DNA from: Ancylostoma caninum | Taxonomy: Eukaryota; Nematoda; Chromadorea; Rhabditida; Ancylostomatidae | Direction of reading: 5' to 3' | Assembly: GCA_037903475.1 (NCBI GenBank) | Contig: JBAJFG010000611.1 | Span: 2,418,001-2,482,000, forward strand | Length of the DNA stretch: 64,000 bases | Shown here: positions 12,601 to 21,159 of the stretch, one piece after another | How the letters are laid out: every line of letters starts with the position of its first letter | How positions within the stretch are numbered: position 1 is the first letter of the stretch | Notes under the pieces: model-generated | What the model saw: the letters and a program-made list of their open reading frames with translations, nothing else | Database searches by the model: none | What the model was told of the DNA's origin: nothing | Position numbers and translations under genes: made by a program

Positions 12601-15600
12601 TTGACAGGTCTACTCTGCTTAGAATGTCTGTGTTATTAGTTATTAGTTATCGTTTTGCAACATCATGATTTTTCATTGTCAGAATTTTGGCGGAGGCTCT
12701 AGGAACTTTACCCAGTTGGACTAGATCTAATGAATACGTTTGTGTAGTTTCGACATATTAACATCCAACAACACCTTTCCAAGGAAATGTATAGCCAAAC
12801 GCCCCACTGGAAGATATCTTTGAAAAGTGCATTGTGTTACAAGTGCTGAGGAACACCCAGGGACATCCATCATCTCAAATGTAAAACAGACATCAAAATT
12901 GTGAAATACCTTGAAGACGTCGCTGGCAGAGATACCAAGTTCACCAAGAGCAGAACTCAAGTCTTCTACACTCCCTAGACCTTGGTGACCTTCCTTCAGT
13001 CGAAATCCAGAAATGCGGTACTTTTCTGGAAAAAAGAGGACGTACTCTTTTACCTGTCCTTTACTGTTTGAGGCTTGACAATTATGCAAACTTCGAACTA
13101 AGAATGTGAGCGAGAATTTTCCGGCAAAGAGAGATGTATTTCGTTTAAGGAAATCGTATATGTACTTATGTTAAGAGCGTACATACTTATATCACAGCAT
13201 GGCTATACAATTTCTCTATGATTATTTTTGGAATTAATTTTCTATATTTTTCACTACAATAAAGTTATGTATTGTTAGTTTATCATTACAATAATAAGCA
13301 CAGTGTGTAAACTTGTGTTGATCAAGGATTATTTCACACATTCGTTTACTACAACATAATGACTGTTGTAAACTAAGCATAATACATTCAAAGTTCAAAG
13401 ACGTATTTCAATGTTTTTCGGATAAATCTAAATAATAGTTCGATTACAGCGGATCAAAACTACTGAATTTACACAACACCTCATTCGATACTGCCCAGTT
13501 TTGAGGGGAGAACTTTAACAATTAACTCAAAAAAAGATGAAAAATAGATGAACACGACAATTAGCATGTAGTTCAACGAAGCAACCACCAGATTTTTTTC
13601 GAAAATTCGTTCTCCCGTGGAACTCTCCAAATTTTCCAGTGGGCAACGGAATGTTGGTGAACAATGAATGCATCAGTATTACGGAGTTGAGAAAAAAACC
13701 GCATCAACAGCGGATGTTCACTTTCGGAATCATTCCAAACTATTTTTTTCCTACTACCCAAAGATTTAAGGTAGATTTCAACTCTAGAGGAAAAACTTAA
13801 TAATGTGACTCATGTAGCAAAAGTCGTGATCATCTTACGTATGTATGATGTACGTAAAGAATAATTATTTCTTTGAGTGAAGTAAGGTGGCAGGTGTAAC
13901 AACGGATAATGCTTCCAGTGGTATAGGTGGAATCTAGAGATGTACTTGAATTTAGATAGGAGAAAGTTTCCACTGCTGCTGGTTTATGCATTAAAGGCAC
14001 ATTCCATCTCAGCCGTTTTTCGGTTTTTTGCCCCTAATGATTTGCTTCAACCTATGATGTGATATTTATATTTTCAAAAGTCGAATTCTGAACTTTGGAC
14101 ATGTTAGGTACATTCGTTTGTGATCTTCATGCCACGTAACTTTTTCTATGGTTGATATTCATGTGGCGCCCGGCAATACCCTACACCGAGGTCGTTCGAC
14201 AAGCGAGAGTGAGCTACGTAGATGATTCTTGTAGCATCCATGGAATCACTGGCGGATAGGATGAATGGGTACAGCGATCCCCTGTAGTTCGGTGGATGCC
14301 CAAACTGTTAGTGCAGTAGCAGCTACTGTTTAGGACGCCTAGAATTAACTAGAACGTTTATGAGTGATACTATGTATACAACTGGGAATTGAAGCAAAAG
14401 CTCATGCTGTGGACAATACATAGTCCATCAACGCGTCTCAAATATTACATAGATAATAGATACGTACACAATACGCAAGTACAATGCGAGTGTTGACTGT
14501 AGGAAGCCAGTGAGCGAGCTTTGACTGTGACCAATTTCTTGAATGCAGGGAGCGACATGCGAAGAATATCGTGATTGAGAAATTTGTTAAGTTCCGCTGT
14601 AACCCGAATCGCGAACCTTTTGAGCCTGGTCTGTGTTCTAGCAACCGGAGCCTTCAGTTTTATGCTTCCCTTTCTATACTTGGAGTTCGTCAAGGTGAAA
14701 AAGTAAGTTAGATTGATGTTGGTTCTCTCAGTAAGTATTTTGAAGGCCATGACTAGGTCATTCTTTTTCCTCTTACCTGGTTAGATTTAATTGTTTCCCT
14801 CTTTCTTTTCCATCATTTCCATCCATTTCCATGAATACAGCTTAGCTCTGTCTTACCTTTATCGAACTCGTCTAAACCATTTGCAAGCATGGCGAAGATG
14901 TTTGCTCGGCACCCTCTGCTAGGCGAATCCATCATGAAGTGATTGAGTCTAATACATAACAAACGGCCATTTCTGATGCATAATTCCACATGGGCAAGCT
15001 AAAAGAAGATGTGGGGTCCGGACATCTCTACCTATAACAGTAGAAATCTTACCGCTCTAGAGGACTGGTTGTTATGTTTGTCGTTGATTGTGATAAAGGG
15101 ACGAAGAGCAACGAAAGCAGCATGCAGTGCAGAGAATGAGGATCCTCCTCGGCATAGTCGTCGCACAATGTCGAGACATACGAGTTCTGCGATCTGCGAT
15201 TTCCCGGAGCCGGAGACACCTCTGTAAGCTAATGCCAGCACTTACAAGAACGAATGTTTGCACGTAAACGAACGTTTACCCTGTAAGCATCAATGCTTTG
15301 TTGAGCACCACAAACCAAATTTAATTTAACTTAGCCAATTCAGTCATAGATACGTAAGGGGGTACTTTATCAAAGTGATCTTAGGTTGTTCTTTTAGTTT
15401 TCCTCACTTATTTCAGATTGCCTATGAGCTATGGTTAGGAAGCAACAGGTTTTCAATGCCAACTAACCAGCAGAAATCTGCATATGTACAGGGTGCGCAA
15501 TAAGTTCTTGCACACCATATTTCGTACCACCGTAGTAGAGGAATTCAACACAGTGGCATGTCCTCTATGGTAGCACTAAATCGATTCAAAAGCAACTCAA

Positions 15601-17957
15601 ATAACCTATCAGATTACGAATATGTTGCAATTTATTTTTGTAATAGCTGAAGTCGAGTGGGAGGTATACTCATCGAGGCACGAAGCATCGATGTGATCTT
15701 AGAACTGGAGCCATTCATCAGAACAGAGCTGTTCCATTTTCATCAGAAAGATGGATTAGATGTAAAAAGCACTAGAAAATTCTTGGGCCGGAAGGAAATC
15801 CCGTTTTCCTTCTTTCTTCATGAATTTGATCGTGTTTTTGAAAAGATGCCAGTCAGAGCAAAATTTCTTAGATTTTTGAGGTTCACAACATCAACGTCAC
15901 GCTCAGTTTAATTTGAACAACATTTTAAGTAAGAAGAGACCTTGCTGCCTCAAATTCATACTGAACAGCCCAAGTGTGACACTTCAGTTAGCCTCAAAAT
16001 CTGCTCATTGCGGAAGTGCGTCTTCTGGAGTAGTGTGCGGAGGGGATCTCGAGCTGAGATCTAACTCTCACGCAGCACTAATCTGAATCCGATGGATAGT
16101 TGTGTGTTACCGACGTTTGAGACCAAATGAAATGCTACATTATGCAAAAGTTTGAGCTTGTACCATGGAGCGGAGGAAAAGCTTTGGAAGGATTCAGATA
16201 AGAAATACCACCGTGCCGCGATGGGTGGGCCTCCCACACTACCTTGAGCTGTTACAAAAGCAAATGAGGACATAATCCCGGTCTGTTAAACTAGTTGAGT
16301 TGCTATTGAGTTGGCTTAGTGCGGCCATAGAGATCTTGTCGTTATGTTGAATTCAGCTGCTGTGATGGTACCAAATATTGTATGCAAGGAACTTATGGCG
16401 CACCCTGCTCTGGTCAGGGATGTATTTAACAAATTTGTTGATTTCTTGTAGTTCACAAGCGGTGAATTTTTGAAAAAGCTCGTGAATCGTAAATGGCAAT
16501 TGGAGAAGGAGCGCAATAGGTATAATCATCTAATTTCGAGCTCTTATAGTTACTGCTACACTATGCACTTAACCTCATAACGCAACAAAACATTGATACT
16601 CGCAAACTTCTTTATCCAAACTGTTGCGATTGTACATAGTATCTGTTGAAAGCAGAGAATTTCAGCATTATCGTATATAAAGAAGGAGCATTTCAAGAGT
16701 TTCTGTGGTTAATCTTGTCACTGACACTCAAAGGCCCCCCTGCTTAAGTAATTGAAAAGAGCAACTGAAAAGCAACTGAAAGGACATCATTCTTTACTGC
16801 AAAGGCCAATAAGGAAACAAGCAAGCGACGCACGACAGTACACCACTGGTAGGAATGGCGAACGCTGCAGGCAAACATCTTCAAAGCACTGGTCACTAAC
16901 ACTAAGGCTCTTGAATAGCCCACGGTACTGTTCAGCAGAAACTTCTTCTAGTTCTGGTTAGCGCTTCTCACCAAAGAAATGTAGACTTGTGGCTTCTTCA
17001 TGAATTGGAATAATTTTTTTTGAAAAGACCTTATCCTGACTTTATATTCCCTGTTATTCATGTCCACTGCTGTTCTTCACTCCGGACCTATTTTCAGGAT
17101 AGAAATAGCATATATAAAGCTTCAATGCAAACGTACCTCATTATTAGAGAAGCACTCTTCTGCTTCAGAAGTGAGGTAGAAATCGTTGAGATGGCAGGGA
17201 ATGGTCTTCTTGTTGACGACGATATGTCACTGAATGGGTTCACAAAGAACAGATTTCCATCTCTCATGTACTGAAATACACCATTCAAGAGTAGTAGAAC
17301 TCCAAACTTGTATATATGCAAAGAGTAATGAACACATTTCAAGTGGAGGTGTACATGTCTCGTTAGAAATACTAAAATGCATGTGTTAATGAGCACAAAT
17401 TGATGATGTGTGACTTACCCAGCACGATCCTTGTGGGAACCTCTGCACAATTGATTCCAGGAATTTTTCGTCAGTGCACCGGTACATAACCGTGCCTGTG
17501 GTCTCATCGAATGCATCTGAAACGATATACTGGATCAATTTTCAGTCAAACATCATTAATTGTATTGTTCAAAACAAAAACAAATTTACAGTTAGCTCCA
17601 AGGGCAGAGTCCCACTCACTTTTTCTTTGAGATTTTTGTGTAGATAGAACCTCAATGAGCTGCGAAGACCCCCTACATAGGTGTACGTGAAAAAAAAAAC
17701 TAGGATCCTCAGGAACCTCATCATTAATTCTCTCTTCCACTGCCAAGGGCGGAGTGCTTATATTGATTGAGCACGGACAACCGGCACATGAAACTGTTCT
17801 ATGGAAAGATTTGATGGCCATTTCGGAAAGTGTAAGGCATATCGTTATAGTCAGCATCTCCATCAGGTCCAGAAACTGTTGATACCCCAGGATCAAAGAT
17901 GAGATGGAACTCTGCCTTTGAGCTCAGAAACATGAGTACTTGTCGAGCTTCCTTCAT
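3200..17957 (-). CDS. Divergent myosin heavy-chain motor gene
   Basis: Assembled from splice-bounded blocks: 17620-17659, 17419-17516, 17137-17270, 15053-15221, 14857-14998, a block starting at 14596, 12910-13025 (possibly from 13097), 12347-12589, 12166-12295, 9022-9123, 8726-8790, 4715-4808, 4387-4635, 3463-3620 and a last block from 3248. The order of motifs is that of a myosin head: N-terminal NPF, P-loop, switch I, upper 50-kDa region, switch II, actin-binding cleft, converter. Myosins are actin-based ATPases; here the P-loop is GVSGSGKS instead of GESGAGKT, switch I lacks the usual FGK and switch II is VDAPGY, so ATPase function may be reduced. These departures recall class XVIII myosins, but the class is inference. 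The 5' junction near 17.9 kb is unresolved: an ATG at 17957 opens a 24-codon block (17886-17957) whose GGG|gtatc donor fits the next exon, but it overlaps another exon in a different frame. The 3' end is also uncertain. Confidence 0.75.
3724..4261. mobile_element. Long-TIR MITE with telomere-like blocks
   Basis: Arms of about 170-200 bases at each end are inverted copies: the left arm starts CACTATTCCACTTATTCTG and the right arm ends with the reverse complement of CACTATTCCACTTGCTCTG. Each arm holds blocks such as GGGTAGGGTTACGG and GGGGTTAGGG, and a GATCACGAATATCACACTC motif recurs near the arm bases. No transposase is encoded, so this is a non-autonomous foldback element. It lies in the myosin intron between the cleft and converter exons. 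Clear target-site duplications were not found. Confidence 0.8.
4387..4808 (-). CDS. Myosin cleft / actin-binding exons
   Basis: Exon 4715-4808 (31 codons after one split base) reads ATIPHSNGQLEVIYEFNRMH followed by an N-x-x-V-x-x-x-L stretch, matching the myosin segment F-x-V-x-H-x-A-G-x-V-x-Y...KNxD. It splices at TTG|gtcggt to exon 4387-4635 (83 codons, phase 0 at both ends) through a 79-nt intron. The second exon carries a Cys-rich patch, a variable loop and LQQQLSTTTVRHCTCLK, which aligns with the L-x-x-L...HFVRCIKPN helix and loop before the converter. One long unspliced frame here (about 158 codons) reads through the intron and gives a misleading ORF. Confidence 0.7.
4836..5076. other. 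AT-rich intron sequence
   Basis: Part of the large myosin intron between the exons at 8726 and 4808. No exon or repeat recognised. Confidence 0.4.
5077..5596. mobile_element. Tc1/mariner MITE, TA target duplication
   Basis: The ends are near-identical inverted repeats of about 26 bases: left CAGGGCGGGCCATAGATACG..., right (reverse complement) CAGGGTGGGCCATAAATACC.... Each end is flanked by TA (5075-5076 and 5597-5598), the signature of Tc1/mariner insertion. The 520-base interior has no transposase frame, so it is a non-autonomous copy. Confidence 0.85.
5870..6620 (-). pseudogene. Decayed mariner transposase
   Basis: The C-terminal part (5870-6196) contains LLLHDSAWPHVA and YSQDLSPTEYH, the second and third catalytic regions of a mariner D,D34D transposase. 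Upstream, near 6440-6620, another frame has KKLDKWLPQELSKYRNNRRY, the conserved KLDKWVPHEL region. The copy is broken by frame changes between these blocks. The third catalytic Asp is Glu (SPTEYH rather than SPTDYH), and a short duplication (GGGCGACAT repeated) adds residues between the second and third catalytic positions. It is a dead copy inside a myosin intron; matching terminal repeats were not located. Confidence 0.8.
6650..7600. other. Intronic sequence, no gene seen
   Basis: Within the myosin intron. A TGATCAC...TTGCAC patch near 7055-7090 faintly resembles the arm of the element at 3724-4261 but is too diverged to call. No exon with good splice sites was found. Confidence 0.35.
7610..8646. 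mobile_element. Mariner-like element, 1.04 kb
   Basis: Left end CGAGGGCGGGTTGAAAAGTT and right end (reverse complement) CGAGGGTGGGTTGAAAAGTT form terminal inverted repeats; TA precedes the left end (7608-7609) and follows the right end (8647-8648). The length approaches that of a full mariner, but no transposase motif could be read in any frame, so it is either badly decayed or a long non-autonomous derivative. It sits in the myosin intron below the exon at 8726. Confidence 0.8.
8726..9123 (-). CDS. Myosin switch II exon and following exon
   Basis: Exon 9022-9123 follows a TTTCCAG acceptor; its first two bases complete the G left by exon 12166-12295, giving ETRYVHVVDAPGYVCNRTNS and then LSELLINTVNDLL. 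This is the myosin switch II and relay start (LDIxGFExxxxNSFEQLCINYxNE): the invariant Asp and Gly are kept but the final Glu is lost. Exon 8726-8790 (21 codons plus AG) has a GTAAGAG donor and reads ASDLLQRIELSNKMCGNSST; it is plausible as the next part of the lower 50-kDa domain, but the connecting exon between the two was not found. On the plus strand, 9025-9133 also has an open frame, which I regard as a shadow. Confidence 0.7.
9574..9806. mobile_element. CAGTGGACG-type Tc1/mariner MITE, copy 1
   Basis: A 233-base palindromic element with ends CAGTGGACG...CGTCCACTG and TA on both sides (9572-9573, 9807-9808). Arms of about 70 bases match after inversion. A second copy is at 34238-34503. 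It lies in the 3-kb myosin intron. Confidence 0.85.
9810..12000. other. Myosin intron; possible extra coding blocks
   Basis: The intron between exons 12166 and 9123 fits without further exons. It still holds minus-strand open blocks that read like protein: 10743-11120 (125 codons, ending in TAA, with FVLHCNEDYVQTASSAIIIS), 10313-10537, and 11900-12040 (after a CTTGCAG acceptor, DFPIEDDAFVLEIVAVSLHK). They may be alternative exons, a nested gene or chance. A (TAAA)n run lies at about 10170-10190. Confidence 0.35.
12166..13025 (-). CDS. Myosin upper 50-kDa region exons
   Basis: Three exons: 12910-13025, 12347-12589 and 12166-12295. The first ends SVEDLSSALGELGISASDVF-K and splices at AAG|gtattt to VISACILLNNLSF, together matching the myosin block (GVDDAEEFxxTxxAMxxLGFSxEEQxxIFxVLAAILHLGNxxF). 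The second also has LEDTSALLGVSALAMYRAV, matching the AAxLLGVxxxxLxxAL block. The third, after a TTTACAG acceptor, reads ISRDQLVSALYTRIVRRILM, the conserved ARDALAKALYxRLFDWLV helix. Phases are 0/0 and then 0/1. The first exon could extend 5' to 13097, because the intron that would end at 13026 would be only 28 nt if a nearby donor were used. Confidence 0.8.
13100..14430. other. AT-rich myosin intron
   Basis: No exon with good flanks. A minus-strand open block at 13573-13761 (containing SEHPLLMRFFSQLRNTDAF) is protein-like, but its place in the motor order is unclear. Confidence 0.35.
14490..14596 (-). CDS. Myosin exon after the FHIFY block
   Basis: After a GGTTACAG acceptor at 14596, the first two bases complete the G of the previous exon and the frame reads AELNKFLNHDILRMSLPAFK, as expected after the LAGASDEEKKxL region. 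The 3' boundary is uncertain: candidate donors lie near 14462-14535; one near 14462 would have the right phase for exon 12910-13025. Confidence 0.5.
14857..15221 (-). CDS. Myosin P-loop and switch I exons
   Basis: Exon 15053-15221 (one base plus 56 codons) opens after a TTACAG acceptor; with the AG left by exon 17137-17270 the join reads SASLIMR-GVSGSGKSQIAE, aligning with the myosin IISGESGAGKTE P-loop. It ends INDKHNNQSSRA, the degenerate equivalent of NDNSSRFGK (switch I), at a GCG|gtaaga donor. Exon 14857-14998 (47 codons plus G), after CTTTTAG, continues LAHVELCIRNGRLLCIRLNHF and then CRANIFAMLANGLDEFDK, matching the FIEIxFxxxGxIxGAxIxxYLLExSRV and NFHIFYxLLAG blocks. Catalytic Lys and Ser are present in the P-loop. 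Confidence 0.85.
15489..16407. mobile_element. Mariner-like element in P-loop intron
   Basis: Left end CAGGGTGCGCAATAAGTTCT and right end (reverse complement) CAGGGTGCGCCATAAGTTCC are inverted repeats of about 34 bases, continuing into a (A)CA-ATATT segment. TA precedes the left end; the right TA is lost. No transposase motif could be read in the 919-base interior. It lies in the 1.9-kb intron between the NPF and P-loop exons of the myosin gene. Confidence 0.75.
16500..17130. other. Rest of myosin intron; one coding-like block
   Basis: On the minus strand near 16870-16950 a block after a CTAACCAG acceptor reads LEEVSAEQYRGLFKSLSVSD. It looks like protein but is not needed for the motor, because the flanking exons already join in frame. 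It could be a cassette exon or chance. Confidence 0.3.
17137..17659 (-). CDS. Myosin N-terminal motor exons
   Basis: Exons 17620-17659, 17419-17516 and 17137-17270 join as A|AT, phase 0 and AG|A. The product reads ...NAFDETTGTVMYRCTDEKFL, then WYMRDGNLFFVNPFSDI. This matches the myosin start (xxxLLxxLxxRYxxGxIYTYxGxxLVAVNPF). Donors are GTGAGT, GTAAGT and GTACGT; acceptors TTCGCAG, GTTTCAG and ATTTCAG. The segment that normally carries PHIYAIADxAY is replaced by a Ser/Thr-rich stretch of similar length. Confidence 0.75.
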
Positions 17958-19504
17958 TTATTCTGTGCCACGGCCTTGGGGGGTTACCAGCATTGTCGAC
18001 GAATGTTCTCAATGGCTTCGGAGGGGCTGTAACGTTGCCTAGAGAACCTGAACCTTTCAAATATATCAAATATATGTCAAATATGTATGCATAGTGAACG
18101 GATAACTATCCTTGTCCTCAGTTCTTCAAATCGATTCCTTAAACCTACCTGCCAAGTGTTGCTGATTTCTATTTGGCTCAGGATAAGAGACGGTTCGCCT
18201 TGATGAAAGATCGAGATGTGAGAAGGTTTTCCGTCGTGACAGTCGAGGAATGAGAATTTCACCCGGATTCACACATACGGACGCTCTGAAACACTCGTCT
18301 ACCCGATCTATGATTGGGATAACTCGCTGATCAGTTGTCTGCACCGTATGTGACACCTTTTGGATTCTGATGTTTGCTCGGTAAAGTCCTTAGAAGAAGA
18401 GGCTGACAAAGGATTCTCGGCGACTGGCAGAGGACAATCTAAAAATTCGCATGAGCACATCGGATTTCACACAAATACTGTGAAAAGTGGATATTTTACC
18501 GATTGGAAGGGGAACTCGGGTAGGTTGCGGTGAAGGTGAGCGTTCGTTATCAAACGGAGTGCACAAAATTGTAGATAAGCGGGAATCCAACGTGTTCTCC
18601 TCGAATCTGGAATCTCCCCTGTTTCTGCCCTTGGTACCTTACTTATAATCAATCGCGACTGTAGTGCTGGCTAACCACCCCTGCATCACAGAATGCCGCA
18701 CGTCTGGTTCGCAGCGCCGCGTCACCTACGCGTCGCCGCAGAAGAGCTGGGCGCTGTGGTTGTCGGCGTTGGTGTTTTACACTGTTTTTTAAACATAATA
18801 TCTTCATTCAAAGTGAGTAGTGGAATCGAACCATCGTAAATCATTCACCAGAATTAACATTCCAAAAGGAAAAAAGCTTCAGATAAGAAAGCAATTTACA
18901 GTAATTGTCAATTTCAGGCCTCGTAACGGTCTCCTTATGAGTAATTATTCTTTTCTTTCTTTTTCATTGTGTCTTAGTCTTCGTTTAGAAAACGTGAGGA
19001 AACCATCATTATGCGGCAAAGACAACCACAGCAGCTGCTGGTAGGCCTGCCGCACCGCCCAGGTGGTGCGGCGCAGACCTAATGGGCGTCTTCTGTGATG
19101 CATGAGACGTTGACCGGTACTTGTACCTGCTGAAAGCATTTTCCTCTGCTCTCGCCTGGTCGCTTAGTTTACTGTCCAGCTGCGCCTTCACCATTAACAG
19201 CTGTTGTGAGAGCTAAATCTTATTATTATATTGTGATGTCTATTTCTCTTGATTATTTCCTCCCCGATTCGAAAAGTAATTGCATGTCTTCTGTCTGGAT
19301 CTCACCTTGTCGATTTCATCTTTCAAGCGATGCACATCTAAAAGCCGGTTCACTGTCGCTAGCCGATTTGGCACAGGTGGCGGAGCCTCAGAAGGTCGAC
19401 ATCGTGGCAGCGTTCTGCTCTGTTTCATTGAAGAGATGTGAACGCGCTGCCACAGCGGCTGATTCAAACTCCCATTTCTTCCTGGCCTCGGGCAGAACTT
19501 ACAA
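17940..19504 (-). CDS. Proline-rich / coiled-coil exons, likely myosin N-terminus
   Basis: Exon 19306-19504 (after CTAGTTTTAG) encodes a proline-rich stretch (SEAPPPVPNRL) ending HRLKDEIDK, then GTGAGA. Exon 19127-19212 continues LSQQLLMVKAQLDSKLSDQA, a coiled-coil heptad pattern, to AG|gtacaa. A block at about 18480-18610 reads SRLSTILCTPFDNERSPSPQ and ends at G|gtaaaa. Exon 18149-18366 (72 codons) and exon 17940-18038 share a GGC codon and read ...NQQHLAGNVTAPPKPLRTFV. They lie directly upstream of the motor exons on the same strand, so an N-terminal extension of the myosin is likely, as in class XVIII myosins, but the splice into the motor (17.88-17.96 kb) is unresolved. Confidence 0.5.
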
Positions 19505-20172
19505 CTAAAACTAGGTTGTAGGTTCGGGAAAGGCTAGCTATGAAAAAGAGGAAGTGCCACGACGGAGAGTTCTGATTTCTTTGCACTTTTTAGCGGTTTA
19601 TAGACGTATATAGACGTAATGAATGGTGGAAGACCTGGTGTCGCAAGAGCACTACACGACTGTATGCAAAATAAGGACAGCAACAGTACAGCCAAGGCGC
19701 GTTTATTTTGCTGGATGAAGCTTAAGAGATCTTGGCTTAGAAGCTTACACGGGCAACAAAAAGTATGCGTACTCATTTTCTAAATAATTTCAGTGTACAG
19801 GTAAATATTGGGACCGCTACAACGCTGAGTCGATCTGATTATGAATACAATACTCGCTAGATCATTTTAATGGAAACCAAAGTACTTGGCGAAAGAAAAC
19901 ACAAACACTAACACTTTCCCAAACTGGTTCTTCACTGTACTTTCTACAAACCAGCCTTGCGTTTGACTTCTGTGAGACTTTATTGGTTCTCATGTGCTCA
20001 TTGCACTCTTCTCGTACGAACATAAATAAACAATTAGGCTTGGGTGATGCATGAGATCATTAGTGAAACGAAAAACGGGAGCGTTCTATGAAACGTGATC
20101 CACGGGCCCACTACGTATGAGGGATTTCGAAAAACCAGGGACCGTTATAATTGCGCTGTAACTGCCGGTTAA

Positions 20173-20939
20173 AGGCAGCACCCACGATAATCTTCACCTT
20201 CGAACTTTTGAGGGTTTTCGAACCTCAGGCATTGTCCCAATAATTCTGTGATGGAAATGCTGTCAGAAACCCCGCATTACCTGAGATATCACAAGTATAA
20301 CATCAGTTCAACAGTTCGAACCCAGCCGGCTAGTACGAGTTGACCTGCTGCGCAGAAATAGCCGTGGGGCAATGTTGGAACGAATCAGCTGTTTTCACAT
20401 AGAATCGCTCAGTTTTTCTTTGAAAAAATTTTATTCCGCGCACTTTTCTCCACCATTCTTACACTACTGTGGCTGCAACTGTCTGTTTGCTTTCTAATCT
20501 TACTTTCCAACAGCTGTTTTCCATTCTCTCTTTCCATAACATCCATTTCTTCCTATTTTCTGTGTTTGTACTATTTCGTTTCTATTCTTTCCCACTCGTA
20601 CTCGTTTTTCTTCGCTAGTATATCTGTCCAGCCCACTCTTCGTTTTCTTCTGATTTCTGTTCTTTTTTGACTTGACTTCTTTGAATATGCTACAAAACCA
20701 CGAAAATATCCAAATTCGTCGAGGAAATACATGGCGATCAAGTCAGTGTTATCGACTTTTTGCCCTACCCTAAGCCTGACAACTCGACCATTTTGTTCAA
20801 TCGCGCAAATTCAGAGTATCCGACAATTATTTTCCTGTGATTTTCGAGTGGAATTGACAATCATATTCGTGTTCTTTATGGTCGAAAACCCAAGGTTATC
20901 TTGAAATCTTGGAGTTGAAAATTTCCGTGGGTGCTGCCT
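20173..20939. mobile_element. TTAA-flanked MITE, copy A
   Basis: Both ends carry AGGCAGCACCCACG in inverted orientation and are flanked by TTAA (20169-20172 and 20940-20943), the target duplication of piggyBac-type transposons. The 767-base interior has no transposase. It matches copy B (47960-48667) along most of its length. Confidence 0.85.
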
Positions 20940-20965
20940 TTAACCAGCAGGTTATACAAGAACCA

Positions 20966-21158
20966 TTATGTCTTAAAAAGGTCTGAAAGAACTGAATAAG
21001 ACACAGAGAAGGGGACATCCCGGTTATAAAAAACGTCCTTAAGAGAACTTTCCAGATCCCGGTTAATCAAGCGCGTAAGTGATGTTGCAGCATAATTTTG
21101 GGTTAAAATTCGGGTTTTTTCCTGCGCATTGTAGCTGTCAAGCTGATACTCCAAATAT
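20966..21158 (-). CDS. Terminal exon, unidentified gene
   Basis: After a TTTTCTTAG acceptor, one split base and 63 codons run to TAA: YLEYQLDSYNAQEKTRILTQ, later INRDLESSLKDVFYNRDVP. Composition and acceptor argue for real coding sequence; no family recognised. The MITE at 20173-20939 lies in its 3' flank. Upstream exons may lie at 21.5-21.9 kb but were not resolved. Confidence 0.5.
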
Positions 21159-21159
21159 C

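Noticed and set aside
20300..20330. tRNA B box (GTTCGAACCC)
   Set aside because: It lies inside the TTAA MITE and recurs mutated in copy B; no A box or cloverleaf around it.
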